64,000 bases of DNA from Mycobacterium sp. (GTDB lineage: Bacteria; Actinomycetota; Actinomycetes; Mycobacteriales; Mycobacteriaceae), in contig NZ_VYIK01000006.1 of assembly GCF_008709575.1 (NCBI RefSeq), positions 1 through 64,000 of the forward strand. The letters run 5' to 3'. The position numbers and the translations under genes were made by a program. The notes under the pieces are model-generated. The model made no database searches. It saw only the letters and a program-made list of their open reading frames with translations, and had not been told where the DNA came from. Of the stretch, positions 16,484-27,166 are shown piece after piece; position 1 is the first letter of the stretch, and each line of letters begins with the position of its first letter.

Positions 16484-18880
16484 ATGAAACCAAGCCAACC
16501 GCGCAGACTCGCCCTGCTTGGCGCGCCGCCGTTGACGGTGCGGCTCGGCTCGGCGGTGTACACGTTTCCGCCCGGGCGTGATGTGACCGTCGGTCGGGAC
16601 CGTGACTGCGACATCTGTGTGCACGACGGGCACCCCGCCGACCTCGCATTGATCTCGCGCGTGCACGCCATCCTGCGGTTCGACGACACCGGCTGGGTCG
16701 TCGTGGACAAAAGCCAGAACGGTGTCTTCGCCGACGGCGCCCGCGCCGCCGTGCTGCCCATCCACGACCGTCGAAGCATCACGCTGGGCGGTCCGCACGG
16801 ACCGCAGTTGACGTTCCGGGTCGCCGAATCCGCGACACCGCGACAGCAGCGCACTGCCCGGACCGTGCCCGACTCCCCCCGGGGCGACACCAACCCGACA
16901 ACCCGGCTCCCGTCAGCGCCGACGCCGCATCCGTCGTGGCCACCGCAATCGGCACCCGTCCGACAGTCGACGACGGTGGGCCGCGCGAAAACCAACGGCA
17001 TCGTCGTCGCGGACCCGCTGGTGTCCCGGGTGCACGCAACGCTGGGATCGACCCCGACGGGCCTGGAGATCCGCGACAACAACAGCAGCAACGGCACGTT
17101 CGTCAACGGCACACTGGTCGACAGCGCCCGGCTGCACGACGGCGACGTCGTCACGCTCGGCAACACCGACCTGATGGTGGCGGGTCACACCCTGGTGCCC
17201 CGGACCCCATCGGCGATGGCCAGCGGACTCACCGCGCACGGCCTGGCGCTGACCGTCGACGGTCATCGGCTGTTGCAGGACGTCTCGTTCTCCGCCACAC
17301 CGGGCACGCTGACCGCGGTGATCGGTCCGTCGGGTGCAGGCAAATCCACGCTGGTCCAGGTCATCGCCGGGCTGACAGCGCCGACCGCCGGCGTCGTGAG
17401 CTTCGACGGCCACGACGTGCACGCCGCCTACGCCTCGATGCGCTCCCGGATCGGGATGGTGCCCCAGGACGATGTCGTGCACCATCAGCTCACGGTCGAA
17501 CAAGCCTTGAGCTACGCCGCCGAGTTGCGGTTGCCGCCCGACACCACGGCCGGCGACCATCGTGCGGTCGTCGCGCGGGTCCTCGACGAATTGGAGCTCA
17601 CCCCGCACCGGAGAACCCGGGTCGACAAGCTCTCCGGCGGGCAGCGCAAGCGCGCGTCGGTGGCGATGGAACTGCTGACCGGCCCGTCGCTGCTGATCCT
17701 CGACGAACCGACCTCGGGCCTGGACCCGGCACTGGACCAGCAGGTGATGCTGATGCTGCGCCGGCTCGCCGACGCCGGCCGGGTGGTGATCGTGGTCACG
17801 CACTCGCTGAGTTTCATCGACATCTGCGACCAGATTCTGCTGCTGGCACCCGGCGGCACGATCGCGTTCGCCGGCCCGCCCACCGACATCGGGCCGGCGA
17901 TGGGGACCACCGAGTGGGCCGACATCTTCACCCGGGTCAGCACCGACCCGGCCGGCGCGCACCGGGACTTTCTGGCCCGGCACCCGGCGGTTGCCCGAGT
18001 CTCGCCGAGGCCGGACACGGCACCGCTGGGCACCCCGCCCCGCACCAGCCTATGGCGGCAGGTCCGCACGCTCACCCGCCGGCAAACCCGGCTCATCGTC
18101 GCCGATCGCGGCTACTTCGCGTTCCTGGCGGCACTGCCGTTCGTGCTCGGCGCGCTGTCGATGGCGGTCCCCGGCCATACCGGGCTCGGGTACGCCAACC
18201 CGCGAGGGGCGCAGCCCGACGAACCCAACTCCATCCTGGTCCTGCTCAACCTCGCCGCGGTGTTCCTGGGGACCGCGCTGACCATCCGCGACCTGGTCGG
18301 CGAACGCGCCATCTTCCGCCGGGAACGGGCCGCGGGCCTGTCGGCCTCGGCCTACCTGCTCGCCAAGATCGTCGTCTACAGCGCCGCAGCACTGATCCAA
18401 ACCGGCATCCTCACCGCGATCGTAGTCCTCGGCAAAGGTGCGCCGACCCACGGCTCGGTCCTCTTCGGCGGCGGCACCGCGGCGGCCACCGCCGAGCTCT
18501 ATGTGACGCTGGCCCTGACCGCGCTCGTGTCGGCGACGGTGGGACTGGCGTTGTCGTCGCTGGCGCACTCCAGCGAACAAATCCTGCCGATGCTGGTGGT
18601 GACGGTCATGGCGTCGATGGTGCTGGCCGGCGGTTTGATCCAAGTGACCGGACGCATCGGTCTCGACCAGGTCTCCTGGCTGCTGCCGGCGCGGTGGGGT
18701 TTTGCAGCCTCGGCGTCGACGATCGACCTGCGGGCCGTTTATCCGATGGCGCCCGGCGACCGGTTCTGGCTGCATTCCCCGCGCTACTGGCTGCTGGACA
18801 CGGGGATGCTGGTGCTGCAGGCCGCAGCGGCCACCGCCGTCGTCCGCTTCCGGCTGCGGTTGCGCGGGCACACCCGGTGA
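16484..18880 (+). CDS. ABC transporter (ABCG-type) with two N-terminal FHA domains (Rv1747-like)
   Basis: Two FHA signatures (VGRDRDCD...ISRVHA...QNG and VGRAKTNG...VSRVHA...SNGTFVNG). Walker A GPSGAGKST, signature LSGGQRKR, Walker B LLILDEPTSGLD, C-terminal ABC2 membrane domain. Confidence 0.9.
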   Translation: MKPSQPRRLALLGAPPLTVRLGSAVYTFPPGRDVTVGRDRDCDICVHDGHPADLALISRVHAILRFDDTGWVVVDKSQNGVFADGARAAVLPIHDRRSITLGGPHGPQLTFRVAESATPRQQRTARTVPDSPRGDTNPTTRLPSAPTPHPSWPPQSAPVRQSTTVGRAKTNGIVVADPLVSRVHATLGSTPTGLEIRDNNSSNGTFVNGTLVDSARLHDGDVVTLGNTDLMVAGHTLVPRTPSAMASGLTAHGLALTVDGHRLLQDVSFSATPGTLTAVIGPSGAGKSTLVQVIAGLTAPTAGVVSFDGHDVHAAYASMRSRIGMVPQDDVVHHQLTVEQALSYAAELRLPPDTTAGDHRAVVARVLDELELTPHRRTRVDKLSGGQRKRASVAMELLTGPSLLILDEPTSGLDPALDQQVMLMLRRLADAGRVVIVVTHSLSFIDICDQILLLAPGGTIAFAGPPTDIGPAMGTTEWADIFTRVSTDPAGAHRDFLARHPAVARVSPRPDTAPLGTPPRTSLWRQVRTLTRRQTRLIVADRGYFAFLAALPFVLGALSMAVPGHTGLGYANPRGAQPDEPNSILVLLNLAAVFLGTALTIRDLVGERAIFRRERAAGLSASAYLLAKIVVYSAAALIQTGILTAIVVLGKGAPTHGSVLFGGGTAAATAELYVTLALTALVSATVGLALSSLAHSSEQILPMLVVTVMASMVLAGGLIQVTGRIGLDQVSWLLPARWGFAASASTIDLRAVYPMAPGDRFWLHSPRYWLLDTGMLVLQAAAATAVVRFRLRLRGHTR

Positions 18881-18901
18881 CGGTCCCCCTACGATGAGCC
18901 G

Positions 18902-19567
18902 GTGACCGCGTTCAGCCCGCTGGAACGGGCGGCCGTCTACCGCGTGATCAGCGAACGTCGGGACATGCGCCGGTTCATACCGGACAGCGCGGTGCCCGCC
19001 GAGGTTCTGGCGCGCCTGCTGCACGCCGCGCACGCGGCACCCAGCGTGGGCCTGATGCAGCCCTGGCGGTTCATCCGCATCACCGACGCCGCGCTCCGAC
19101 GACGCATCCATGCCCTGGTCGATCGAGAACGCCGACTCACCGCCCACGCCCTCGGCCGGCGGGCCCAAGAATTTCTCGCGCTGAAGGTCGAAGGCATCCT
19201 CGATTGTGCGGAACTGCTGGTCGTCGCGCTGTGCGACGGCCGCGACGCGCACGTCTTCGGACGGCGCACGCTGCCGCAGATGGATCTGGCGTCGGTATCG
19301 TGCGCAATCCAAAACCTTTGGCTTGCGGCGCGATCCGAAGGTTTAGGCATGGGATGGGTATCGCTGTTCGACCCGCAGGAACTGGCCGCGCTGTTGGGCA
19401 TGCCCCCCGGGGCCGAGCCGGTGGCGATCCTGTGCCTGGGCCCGGTCCCCGATTTTCCCGACCGCCCGGCGCTGGAATTGGACGGCTGGGCATGCCCCCG
19501 CCCCCTGGCCGAGTTTGTGGCGGAGAACGGCTGGGACGCGAAGCTCTCCAGCCAGCCGACCCGGTGA
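18902..19567 (+). CDS. bluB: 5,6-dimethylbenzimidazole synthase BluB-like flavin destructase (Rv0306-type)
   Basis: RRDMRRFIPD, PSVGLMQPWRFI, GLGMGWVSLFD: BluB/nitroreductase family motifs. Confidence 0.85.
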   Translation: MTAFSPLERAAVYRVISERRDMRRFIPDSAVPAEVLARLLHAAHAAPSVGLMQPWRFIRITDAALRRRIHALVDRERRLTAHALGRRAQEFLALKVEGILDCAELLVVALCDGRDAHVFGRRTLPQMDLASVSCAIQNLWLAARSEGLGMGWVSLFDPQELAALLGMPPGAEPVAILCLGPVPDFPDRPALELDGWACPRPLAEFVAENGWDAKLSSQPTR

Positions 19568-19569
19568 GC

Positions 19570-20190
19570 TCAGCTCGACCTGCCCACCTGCGCGACGACG
19601 AACACCTGCCGGAACGGGTACAGCGTGGTCCCGTCCGGCCGTGCCGGGTAGACATCCGCCAGCAGCGGGACCAGGTCCTGGCGGAACTGCTGCCAGGCCG
19701 CGTCGTCGAGCCGCGCCCGCACCGGCAACAACGCGGTTCCGCTGATCCAATCCAGCACCGGATGCTCGCCGGTGAGCTGATGCAGGTAGGTCGGTGCGTC
19801 GAAGGCGCCGGGCATCTGCACGCCGATCCACGCCCCGGCCGTCAGCTGACCGGCCCAGCGCACCAGCAGCTCGGCATGTTCGGGCACCCACTGCACGGCG
19901 GCGTTGCTGAGCACTACGTCGGTGTCGCTCCGCGGCTCCCAGTCGCGCAGGTCGCCGACGGTGGCATCGACGCCGCGCTCTCGGGCCGCCGCCACCATCT
20001 GCGGCGAACTGTCCAACGCCTCGATCACGGCATCCGGCCAGCGCCGGGCGAGCTGCGCGGTCAGGTTACCGGGACCGCAGCCGAGGTCAACCACGCGCCG
20101 TGGCCGATCAACAAAGATCCGCGACAGCAGCTCGTAAAACGGGCGCGCGCGCTGATCGGCGAATGTCAGGTAGACGTGCGGGTCCCACAT
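19570..20190 (-). CDS. tam: Trans-aconitate 2-methyltransferase
   Basis: [28 protein letters not shown] motif [12 protein letters not shown]; Rv0294-type. Confidence 0.88.
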   Translation of the reverse strand: MWDPHVYLTFADQRARPFYELLSRIFVDRPRRVVDLGCGPGNLTAQLARRWPDAVIEALDSSPQMVAAARERGVDATVGDLRDWEPRSDTDVVLSNAAVQWVPEHAELLVRWAGQLTAGAWIGVQMPGAFDAPTYLHQLTGEHPVLDWISGTALLPVRARLDDAAWQQFRQDLVPLLADVYPARPDGTTLYPFRQVFVVAQVGRSS

Positions 20191-20272
20191 GCTGGTCCTC
20201 CGATCAACGATCCGCGCGCGGGCTGATATAGACAAAACCCAGGTGGTTCCCGGACGACTGCAAGGATGATCG

Positions 20273-21184
20273 ATGGCCGACGACAACACGCGACAGGTCG
20301 ACCCCGACGAGGTCGCGGCGGTCCGGCAGATCTGGTCTGCGCTCGGGTTGCCCGGCGTGATCGACGTCCACACCCATTTCATGCCGAAATCGGTGCTGGA
20401 CAAGGTCTGGCATTACTTCGACTCGGCCGGTCCCCTGGTCGGCCGGCACTGGCCGATCACCTACCGCGCGGACGAATCCCGGCGCCTGCAGCTCCTGCGG
20501 CAGTTCGGTCTGCTGAGCTTCACCGCGCTGGTCTACCCGCACAAGCCGCAGATGGCCGCCTGGCTCAACCGCTGGTCGGCCGAGTTCGCCAGAGCCAACC
20601 CGGATTGCCTTGCCACCGCGACATTCTATCCCGAACCTGACGCCGGTGATTACGTCGAGGCGGCAATCCGCCGCGGGGCCCGTGTCTTCAAGGCGCACGT
20701 CCAGGTGGGTCGTTACGACCCTAACGATCCACTGCTCGAAAGGGTTTGGGGAACCCTCCAAGACGCCGCCGTTCCGGTGGTGATCCACTGCGGGTCGGGG
20801 CCGGTGCCCGGCGACCACACCGGACCCGGACCGATACGGGCTCTGCTGCGCCGTTTTCCACGCCTGCGGTTGATTGTCGCGCACCTGGGGATGCCGGAGT
20901 ACGCCGAGTTTCTCGACATCTGCGAGAACTCGGCGGAGGTGCGGCTGGATACCACGATGGCGTTCACACCGTTCACCGAAGCGGTGATGCCGTTCCCGGT
21001 GTCGCAGCTGGCCCGACTGCGGCGGTTGGGGCACCGGATCCTCTTCGGGAGCGACTTTCCCAACATTCCCCACCGTTATGCCGACGCGATGCTCGCTCTA
21101 ACCCGATTGCCGGGCATCGACGACGAGTGGCTGCGGGGCGTCTTCTACCACAACGCAGTGACGCTGTTCGACCAACGTCGCTGA
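20273..21184 (+). CDS. Amidohydrolase family (amidohydro_2) metal-dependent hydrolase
   Basis: [18 protein letters not shown] metal-binding motif; [23 protein letters not shown]. Confidence 0.82.
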   Translation: MADDNTRQVDPDEVAAVRQIWSALGLPGVIDVHTHFMPKSVLDKVWHYFDSAGPLVGRHWPITYRADESRRLQLLRQFGLLSFTALVYPHKPQMAAWLNRWSAEFARANPDCLATATFYPEPDAGDYVEAAIRRGARVFKAHVQVGRYDPNDPLLERVWGTLQDAAVPVVIHCGSGPVPGDHTGPGPIRALLRRFPRLRLIVAHLGMPEYAEFLDICENSAEVRLDTTMAFTPFTEAVMPFPVSQLARLRRLGHRILFGSDFPNIPHRYADAMLALTRLPGIDDEWLRGVFYHNAVTLFDQRR

Positions 21185-21239
21185 CACCGTGAGGCTACTC
21201 TCGGGTGAGTAGGACCGCGACCCGAGAGGCGAATCGGCG

Positions 21240-22436
21240 ATGACGTCTGACACTACCCCGGCGGATCAGCCGATTCCGCTGCCCGAACTGCGGGGCGCCG
21301 ACGCCGGCGCCGCCGGACTGCCGCACCGGTCGGCGCTGTCGCGCCGGCAGCGCGCGTTCGTCGATGTTTCCGCGCTGAGCGATATCGGACTGCGGACGGC
21401 GGTCGCCACGGTGCTGGCCGCGACAATGACACCCCCGGTTCTGGCTACTGCGTTGCGCCGCAGTGAATCCCATCGGGAACGTGACAACTTAAATTTCTAC
21501 GCCGAGCTGGCCGAGGCGGGCTCGGCGGCGAAGTCCTTTCCGCCGCCTACGAGTTTACCGCAGGTCTCGTCGCGACCCGCCGGCTCCGTCGCCGAGCGGC
21601 GAGCGCACGGCAACGTCGAAACCATCTCCTTCGCCAGCAGCTTCGAAGCGGTCAATCCGGCCATGCGCAAACGCTGGCGCTCGCTGCGCCGCAACAACGT
21701 CGTATGGGCTCAGCATTGGCGGCACGACGACGGCCCACGCCCCACGTTATGCGTCATCCACGGCTTCATGGCATCGTCCTACCTGCTCAACGGGTTATTC
21801 TTCACGTTGCCCTGGTATTACCGGTCCGGCTACGACGTTGTGCTCTACAGCTTGCCGTTTCACGGCCGACGATCCGAAAGATACTCACCGTTCAGCGGAT
21901 ACGGTTACTTCGCACACGGGTTGTCCGGATTCGCCGAAGCAACAGCACAGGCCGTGCACGACTTCCGCTCGCTTCTGCACTATCTGCGCCACACTGGTGT
22001 CGAACGCATAGCCCTGACCGGGATATCCCTGGGCGGCTACACCTCGGCGTTGATAGCCTCGGCCGACGACCGGCTCGATGCCGTCATCCCAAACTGCCCC
22101 GCGGTCACACCGATAGCGATGTTCGACGATTGGTTCCCCGCAAGCGAGCTCGTTTCGCTGGGGCTACGAATCGCCGAAATCGGCCGCGACGAATTGGCGG
22201 CGGCGCTGTCGTACCACTGCCCGTTGAATTACCGTCCGCTGCCGACGACGGACCGCAGGCTGATCATCACCGGTCTGGGCGACCGCTTCGCACCGCCGGA
22301 ACAGTCTGAAATGCTATGGCGGCATTGGGATCATTGTGCGCTGCACTGGTTCCCGGGCAGTCACCTCATGCACATCAGCAAGCTCGAGTACCTGCGCCGG
22401 ATGACCCGCTTCTTGCACGGGTTCATGTTCGGCTAA
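21240..22436 (+). CDS. Alpha/beta hydrolase-fold conserved protein (Rv0293c-type)
   Basis: ALTGISLGGYTSALIAS nucleophile elbow. Convergent with eccE3, as in the M. tuberculosis ESX-3 flank. Confidence 0.8.
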   Translation: MTSDTTPADQPIPLPELRGADAGAAGLPHRSALSRRQRAFVDVSALSDIGLRTAVATVLAATMTPPVLATALRRSESHRERDNLNFYAELAEAGSAAKSFPPPTSLPQVSSRPAGSVAERRAHGNVETISFASSFEAVNPAMRKRWRSLRRNNVVWAQHWRHDDGPRPTLCVIHGFMASSYLLNGLFFTLPWYYRSGYDVVLYSLPFHGRRSERYSPFSGYGYFAHGLSGFAEATAQAVHDFRSLLHYLRHTGVERIALTGISLGGYTSALIASADDRLDAVIPNCPAVTPIAMFDDWFPASELVSLGLRIAEIGRDELAAALSYHCPLNYRPLPTTDRRLIITGLGDRFAPPEQSEMLWRHWDHCALHWFPGSHLMHISKLEYLRRMTRFLHGFMFG

Positions 22437-23419
22437 CCTGAAGTCACGGCCACCGAATGCGGCTGCCGGGCCGTGCTGGCCCAGCGCAGCCGCGCCAGCA
22501 GGTCGACGGGAAAGGCGCGGTGGCCGTCGAGTCGCCGAGCAGAGCCCGGATGCAATGCCGTCAGCGCCGGCCCGTGGTTTCCGGAGTGCGGGCTCAGCCC
22601 GGCCAGTGGGGCTGACTCAGCGGTCGCAGCGGTCGCGGTGCGGAATGCGCATCCGACGGCCAGGGTCGGACCGGCCCCGTCGTCGGCGATCTCCAGCACC
22701 GTCCAACGGGCGCGCGCCGGATACGCTTCGATGGCCGAGAGCGTCTCGGGCAGTCCCGCGTCGACGCCGACCTGATATGCCGCCCAGTAGTCGTCGCTTC
22801 CGGCGCGAATGCCACGCCACGATTCCCGGCCCTGCGCCAATGGCGGCACCTCGTCGGGCCCGACGAGGACGGTGGTCCAGCCGGTTTCGCGCAGGTGGTC
22901 GGCAAGGCGACGCGCGGCGACTTCCGCGGTCTCGTGCAACGGTAGCCGGGGCGCGCGGGCACGCAGCGCAACGAGGTTGTCGACGGCGGATAGGGTTATG
23001 CCGATCCAGGTCTGGCGTTGGCTCGCGGAGTCGGTGTCGTGGCTGGTGACGCGCAGCGCATAGGCGTGAATGCCGTAGCGGTCCAGGTATCGCGCGATCA
23101 GCGGCAACGGCAGCAGGTCGGGTTGGTTGTCGGCCGGGGTGATGCGCAGCAGCGCGGTCGTGCGGACGTCCATACCGGAGCCGTGGGCCGGGCGTCCGCG
23201 CCGGTTGCGAAATACCATCGCGATCCTGCGACGCAGGATCGTGGTCGCAAACAGTCCCCGCCAGCGGGCCAGTGACACGACGACCGCGGCGATGGCGATG
23301 CCGAGCACCCAACGCTCGCGCGGAGAATGCCACGGGTGGGCCATGGCCGCAGGTACGACGGCGAGCAGCACCAGCGTGGCTCGTCCGGTCGGCAACGACA
23401 ACGCGCGGGGCGACTTCAT
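22433..23419 (-). CDS. eccE3: ESX-3 secretion system protein EccE3
   Basis: Two N-terminal TM segments, position after mycP3 with overlapping stop/start; MKSPRALSLPTGRATLVLLAVVPAAMAHPW. Confidence 0.9.
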   Translation of the reverse strand: MKSPRALSLPTGRATLVLLAVVPAAMAHPWHSPRERWVLGIAIAAVVVSLARWRGLFATTILRRRIAMVFRNRRGRPAHGSGMDVRTTALLRITPADNQPDLLPLPLIARYLDRYGIHAYALRVTSHDTDSASQRQTWIGITLSAVDNLVALRARAPRLPLHETAEVAARRLADHLRETGWTTVLVGPDEVPPLAQGRESWRGIRAGSDDYWAAYQVGVDAGLPETLSAIEAYPARARWTVLEIADDGAGPTLAVGCAFRTATAATAESAPLAGLSPHSGNHGPALTALHPGSARRLDGHRAFPVDLLARLRWASTARQPHSVAVTSG

Positions 23420-24813
23420 GCAGCGGGATCCTTTCGTCGGCGCACCCGGATCGCGGCGACGACCGCAACCGCAGCGAGCAGACCCGCGGTCCCGACGGAG
23501 GCGACGAGCTGCGGGGTGTGGTCTTTTGCGGTCGGTTCCGGCGGGGCGGCGACCGGTTTCGCCGGTGCCGCAGCAGGTGCGCCGCCGACGGGGAGTTCCC
23601 ATGTGAGCGCCGCGACGCCGTCGAGCGTGCCGGCGCCGACGACGTTGGACGGCACCCGCGCGCCGGCGTGGGCGGTCGCGGTGAGACGGTGCACGACCTG
23701 TTCGGCGGTCAACTCGGGATACTTGCTGCGCACCAGCGCCACGGCACCGGACACATACCCGGCCGCGTAGCCGGTGCCGCTGCACGCGACCAGTTGCCGA
23801 CGCTGGTTGGGCAGCCCGTCGGCAAGCCCGCCGTCGTCGCGGTTGCTCACCGACACGATGTTCTCGCCGGGCGCGGCAATGCCCACCCAGGGGCCGGCCA
23901 TGTCGAACGTCGACGGTTGCCCGTCGGGCGCCAGCGAGGCCACCGAAAGCACATAGGGCTGCCACCACGACGGGATGGACACCGAGGTCACAGCGGCCCA
24001 GTTCCGCGGATCGCGGGGACGACCCGGATCGGTGAGCGGGTTGGACTCGCACGACGCTCCGCTGGCCGTCGTGCCGGTCGGCCCGCTGTCGCCGGCGGCA
24101 GCGACGATCACCGCGTCTTTGTCCACGGCGGCGTAGCGCAGCGCTGCTCCCAGCGCGGCCTGATCGACGGTTCGGTCGGCGGGCAGGCAGGTCACCACCG
24201 AGATGTTGATCACCCGGGCACCCAGGTCGGCGGCGTGCACGATCGCCCGGGCCAGTGCTGTCACCTCGGTGGACGCCCGCGCCACGGTCGGGTCACCGCC
24301 GGGTGTTCGGGGCGAGAACTTCGCGGAGGTGACGCGCAAGGACACCAGCCGTGCTCCCGGGGCGACTCCGCTGAAACCACCGTCGCCGGGCCGGCCGGCG
24401 ATAATGCCGGCGACCAGGGTTCCGTGCCCGTCGCAGTCGGTCAGTCCGTCGCTGGATTCCACGTAGTCGCCGCCCGGTGCCACGTCGGGCAGCCGCGGTC
24501 CCGGCCGCACCCCGGTGTCGAGGACCGCCACCAGCTGGCCGTCGCCGCGGGAGGTCCGCCACGCCGCGGGCAGGTCCATCGCTACCTGGTCGGGTGTGGG
24601 CGTGGCGGGATCCGTGCCGGCGATGATGCCCGAGGTGGTGCACTCGGCGGTCTGCTCCATCGGCCGCACCGGGCCGGGGGTGCCGTCCGGCGGCTCGACG
24701 CCCGGATCCACCGACGGGGGGCTGATCGCCCCAGCCGGCGGACCAACCCACACAGCGGCCAGCAACACCGCTGCCAGACAGGCTGATCTACTCGCGCCCC
24801 CGACCCGCATCAT
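23416..24813 (-). CDS. mycP3: ESX-3 mycosin MycP3; catalytic Ser and oxyanion Asn substituted
   Basis: Signal peptide; retained Asp (LVAVLDTGV) and His (DGHGTLVAGI); serine motif reads SGTGYAAGYVSG instead of SGTSYAAGYVSG; C-terminal TM anchor. Confidence 0.93.
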   Translation of the reverse strand: MMRVGGASRSACLAAVLLAAVWVGPPAGAISPPSVDPGVEPPDGTPGPVRPMEQTAECTTSGIIAGTDPATPTPDQVAMDLPAAWRTSRGDGQLVAVLDTGVRPGPRLPDVAPGGDYVESSDGLTDCDGHGTLVAGIIAGRPGDGGFSGVAPGARLVSLRVTSAKFSPRTPGGDPTVARASTEVTALARAIVHAADLGARVINISVVTCLPADRTVDQAALGAALRYAAVDKDAVIVAAAGDSGPTGTTASGASCESNPLTDPGRPRDPRNWAAVTSVSIPSWWQPYVLSVASLAPDGQPSTFDMAGPWVGIAAPGENIVSVSNRDDGGLADGLPNQRRQLVACSGTGYAAGYVSGAVALVRSKYPELTAEQVVHRLTATAHAGARVPSNVVGAGTLDGVAALTWELPVGGAPAAAPAKPVAAPPEPTAKDHTPQLVASVGTAGLLAAVAVVAAIRVRRRKDPAA

Positions 24814-26207
24814 CGGTCGAGCACCCAGGAGAAGAGCCCTACCAGATAGGCCAGCACCGGGATCAGCGACGCGTCGATGCCCGACGCGACCAAACCCAGC
24901 AGCCGGCGCAGCGGCAGCGAGTAACTCTGCGGGTCGGCGATCGGCGGATTCAACGCTGCCAGCACCCAGGCTGCCACTATCAGGGCGAGCACCAGCACCG
25001 CGACCAACGCCGCCAGCGGACGTCCGGTAGCGGCGTAGAGCACCGACAGCGCGCCGGCGGTCAGATACGGCTGGGCCAACAGCCACGCCTTGCAGGCGGC
25101 GGCGTCCCACAGCCGGGCCCGCAGTGCCGTCGCCGCACCGACGGCACTCACCAGGTACCAGCCCCACGCCGAGAGCGTTTCGGGCCGCGACGCGATCGCC
25201 ACCGAGCCGAGCACGCTGAGCAGCACGGCGGCCGCGATGAACCCGCTTTGGTGTGCTTCACTGATCCGCACCCGTCGCGGCAGGTCCGCCAGCACCCGCA
25301 CCGGCGGCGGCGCCGGGGCAGGGTCGCCCGGTGCGGGAATGACCGGCAGCGGGAAGCGCGCCGCCAACGCCGCGAGCGGGGCGGCTGCCACGGTGACCAC
25401 CAGCGCCACGGCGATCAGCACGCAGCCCACCGTGCGGATCGGCAGCTGCCACAGCGAGTCGATGGCCGCGGCGAGCAGCACACCTGCTCCGCACACCGCT
25501 GTGGCGGTGAAGAATCCGACATCGCGATAGCGCTCGCCGCGGGCCGTGATGATGCTGACCAGTGACCACGCCGTGACGCCCGCGCTGGCCAGCACCACCC
25601 GGGCCGCCCCGTCGCCGGCGGGTACCGCCAAGCTCAACGCGGCCGCGATCGGCGCCAGTGCGGTGATCGACAACGCCAGGCCCACGATCGGAGAGCGGGC
25701 CACCAGTCCGGCCAGTGCGGCGAGCACCGCGAGCACGCCGAGCGCGACCAGTCCGGCCGGCGAACCGGTCACCGCCCGGTAGGTGACCGCCAAACCAGTT
25801 GCCGCGATCACCAATCCGATGAGTGCGGCGAGGGCCCCGCGCCGGACGTGCGTAATCCCCCACGGCGTCAACCGCGATGCCGAGAAGATCACCGCAGCGT
25901 CGGCGATGTCCTCGACGATGCCGGGCGCGGCCGGCCCGGCGGGGACGGGCCGCAGGGCGAGCAGGTCACCGTCGACGACCCCGACGGTGTCCAGGCTGGC
26001 GTCCAGGCTGAACGGTGCCCCGCCGATCGGTGCCAGGCTGAACCGCACGGTGGCCTCGGCGTCGCCGCTATCGGCGGAGACCGCTAATCGTCGCACGGCG
26101 GGCAGGATTTCGCGCAGTGGTAGGTCGGCGGGCAGGGCCATCTCGGTCAGCCGGCTCTCGGCGAGGACGGCTACCCGGACGATCGGCATGACGGCGCTGG
26201 ACATCAC
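24810..26207 (-). CDS. eccD3: ESX-3 membrane channel protein EccD3
   Basis: Ubiquitin-like N-terminus (VRVAVLAESRLTEMALPADLPLREILP) then multiple TM helices; overlaps mycP3. Confidence 0.93.
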   Translation of the reverse strand: MMSSAVMPIVRVAVLAESRLTEMALPADLPLREILPAVRRLAVSADSGDAEATVRFSLAPIGGAPFSLDASLDTVGVVDGDLLALRPVPAGPAAPGIVEDIADAAVIFSASRLTPWGITHVRRGALAALIGLVIAATGLAVTYRAVTGSPAGLVALGVLAVLAALAGLVARSPIVGLALSITALAPIAAALSLAVPAGDGAARVVLASAGVTAWSLVSIITARGERYRDVGFFTATAVCGAGVLLAAAIDSLWQLPIRTVGCVLIAVALVVTVAAAPLAALAARFPLPVIPAPGDPAPAPPPVRVLADLPRRVRISEAHQSGFIAAAVLLSVLGSVAIASRPETLSAWGWYLVSAVGAATALRARLWDAAACKAWLLAQPYLTAGALSVLYAATGRPLAALVAVLVLALIVAAWVLAALNPPIADPQSYSLPLRRLLGLVASGIDASLIPVLAYLVGLFSWVLDR

Positions 26208-26276
26208 CGGGTCCTCCGGCGCTGATGGGACATGGGTTCTCTGTTCTCCTTTGTGGCTCAGTTTTGTGGCTCAGTG

Positions 26277-27149
26277 CTAGTTGGCCCGGGCACTCAAATC
26301 GGCACCGAAATCTCGGGACAGCCCTCGTGCGGGGAACCATTGGCCGCCGGGAAGGATCGCCGTGAGCTGTTGGACGGCGACGGCGATCGCGAACGGCGTT
26401 CCGGGGCAAAACGTGGAAACCCATTCGCCGTCAAAGGCGCGGGACGGGTGGACCAGCACTCGCCCGGCCGTGCTGTCCACGATGCTCATCCCGACGTCGG
26501 TGGTCATCTGCCGCCCGTCGTGACGACAGCCGGCGACGATTTCGACGTAGCTGCGCGGGCCGGTGAACACCGACTCCACGACGGGTCGGGCTGATCGCGG
26601 AATCCCGAGGTAATCACAGACTTCGGCGAGTGGGGTGCCGGCGCGCAACCGCTCGTCGGCCCGGGCGCCGACGCGCGCGGGCATGCTGAACTCCTCGAAC
26701 TGCGCCGGCGACCGCCCCGCCAGGCCGACACCGAGGACCGGCACCAGCGCCCGCGGGTGATCGATCTCCATCGCGGTGAACGTGACCAGCTGCACGTTGC
26801 GCAGTGCGACGACAGTTTTCTCCCCGCGCCGCGCCACGACGCCGCGCAGCATCTCGGCGGCGCCCGAGGCCGCTACGGGTCCGACGTAGCGCAGGTCCAG
26901 CCAGCGGTCCGGGAAGCACACCACCCGCACCCAGTCGGCCACCGCGGGGTTGATCACACCGGGCGCCGACATCAGGCCCATCGCGCTCAGCTCGGCGGTC
27001 TGCCGATCGACGAACGCGCCGCGCTGCCGGGCATCGGTGTAGGGCATGGTGATTGCCAGTACCCACGGCAACGTTCCGGCGCCGACGGTCTCGGCGATAA
27101 ACCACGCCTGCTCGACGGTCAGCTCGACGGCATTGGGCTCAGCGGCCAT
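26277..27149 (-). CDS. espG3: ESX-3 PE/PPE-specific chaperone EspG3
   Basis: [37 protein letters not shown]; between esxH and eccD3. Confidence 0.93.
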   Translation of the reverse strand: MAAEPNAVELTVEQAWFIAETVGAGTLPWVLAITMPYTDARQRGAFVDRQTAELSAMGLMSAPGVINPAVADWVRVVCFPDRWLDLRYVGPVAASGAAEMLRGVVARRGEKTVVALRNVQLVTFTAMEIDHPRALVPVLGVGLAGRSPAQFEEFSMPARVGARADERLRAGTPLAEVCDYLGIPRSARPVVESVFTGPRSYVEIVAGCRHDGRQMTTDVGMSIVDSTAGRVLVHPSRAFDGEWVSTFCPGTPFAIAVAVQQLTAILPGGQWFPARGLSRDFGADLSARAN

Positions 27150-27166
27150 TCAACCTACCGCCGACC

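Noticed and set aside
16936-18897. 653-aa + strand ORF overlapping the FHA-ABC gene
   Set aside because: Alternative frame with Arg/Gly-rich translation; the overlapping frame has clear FHA and ABC motifs.
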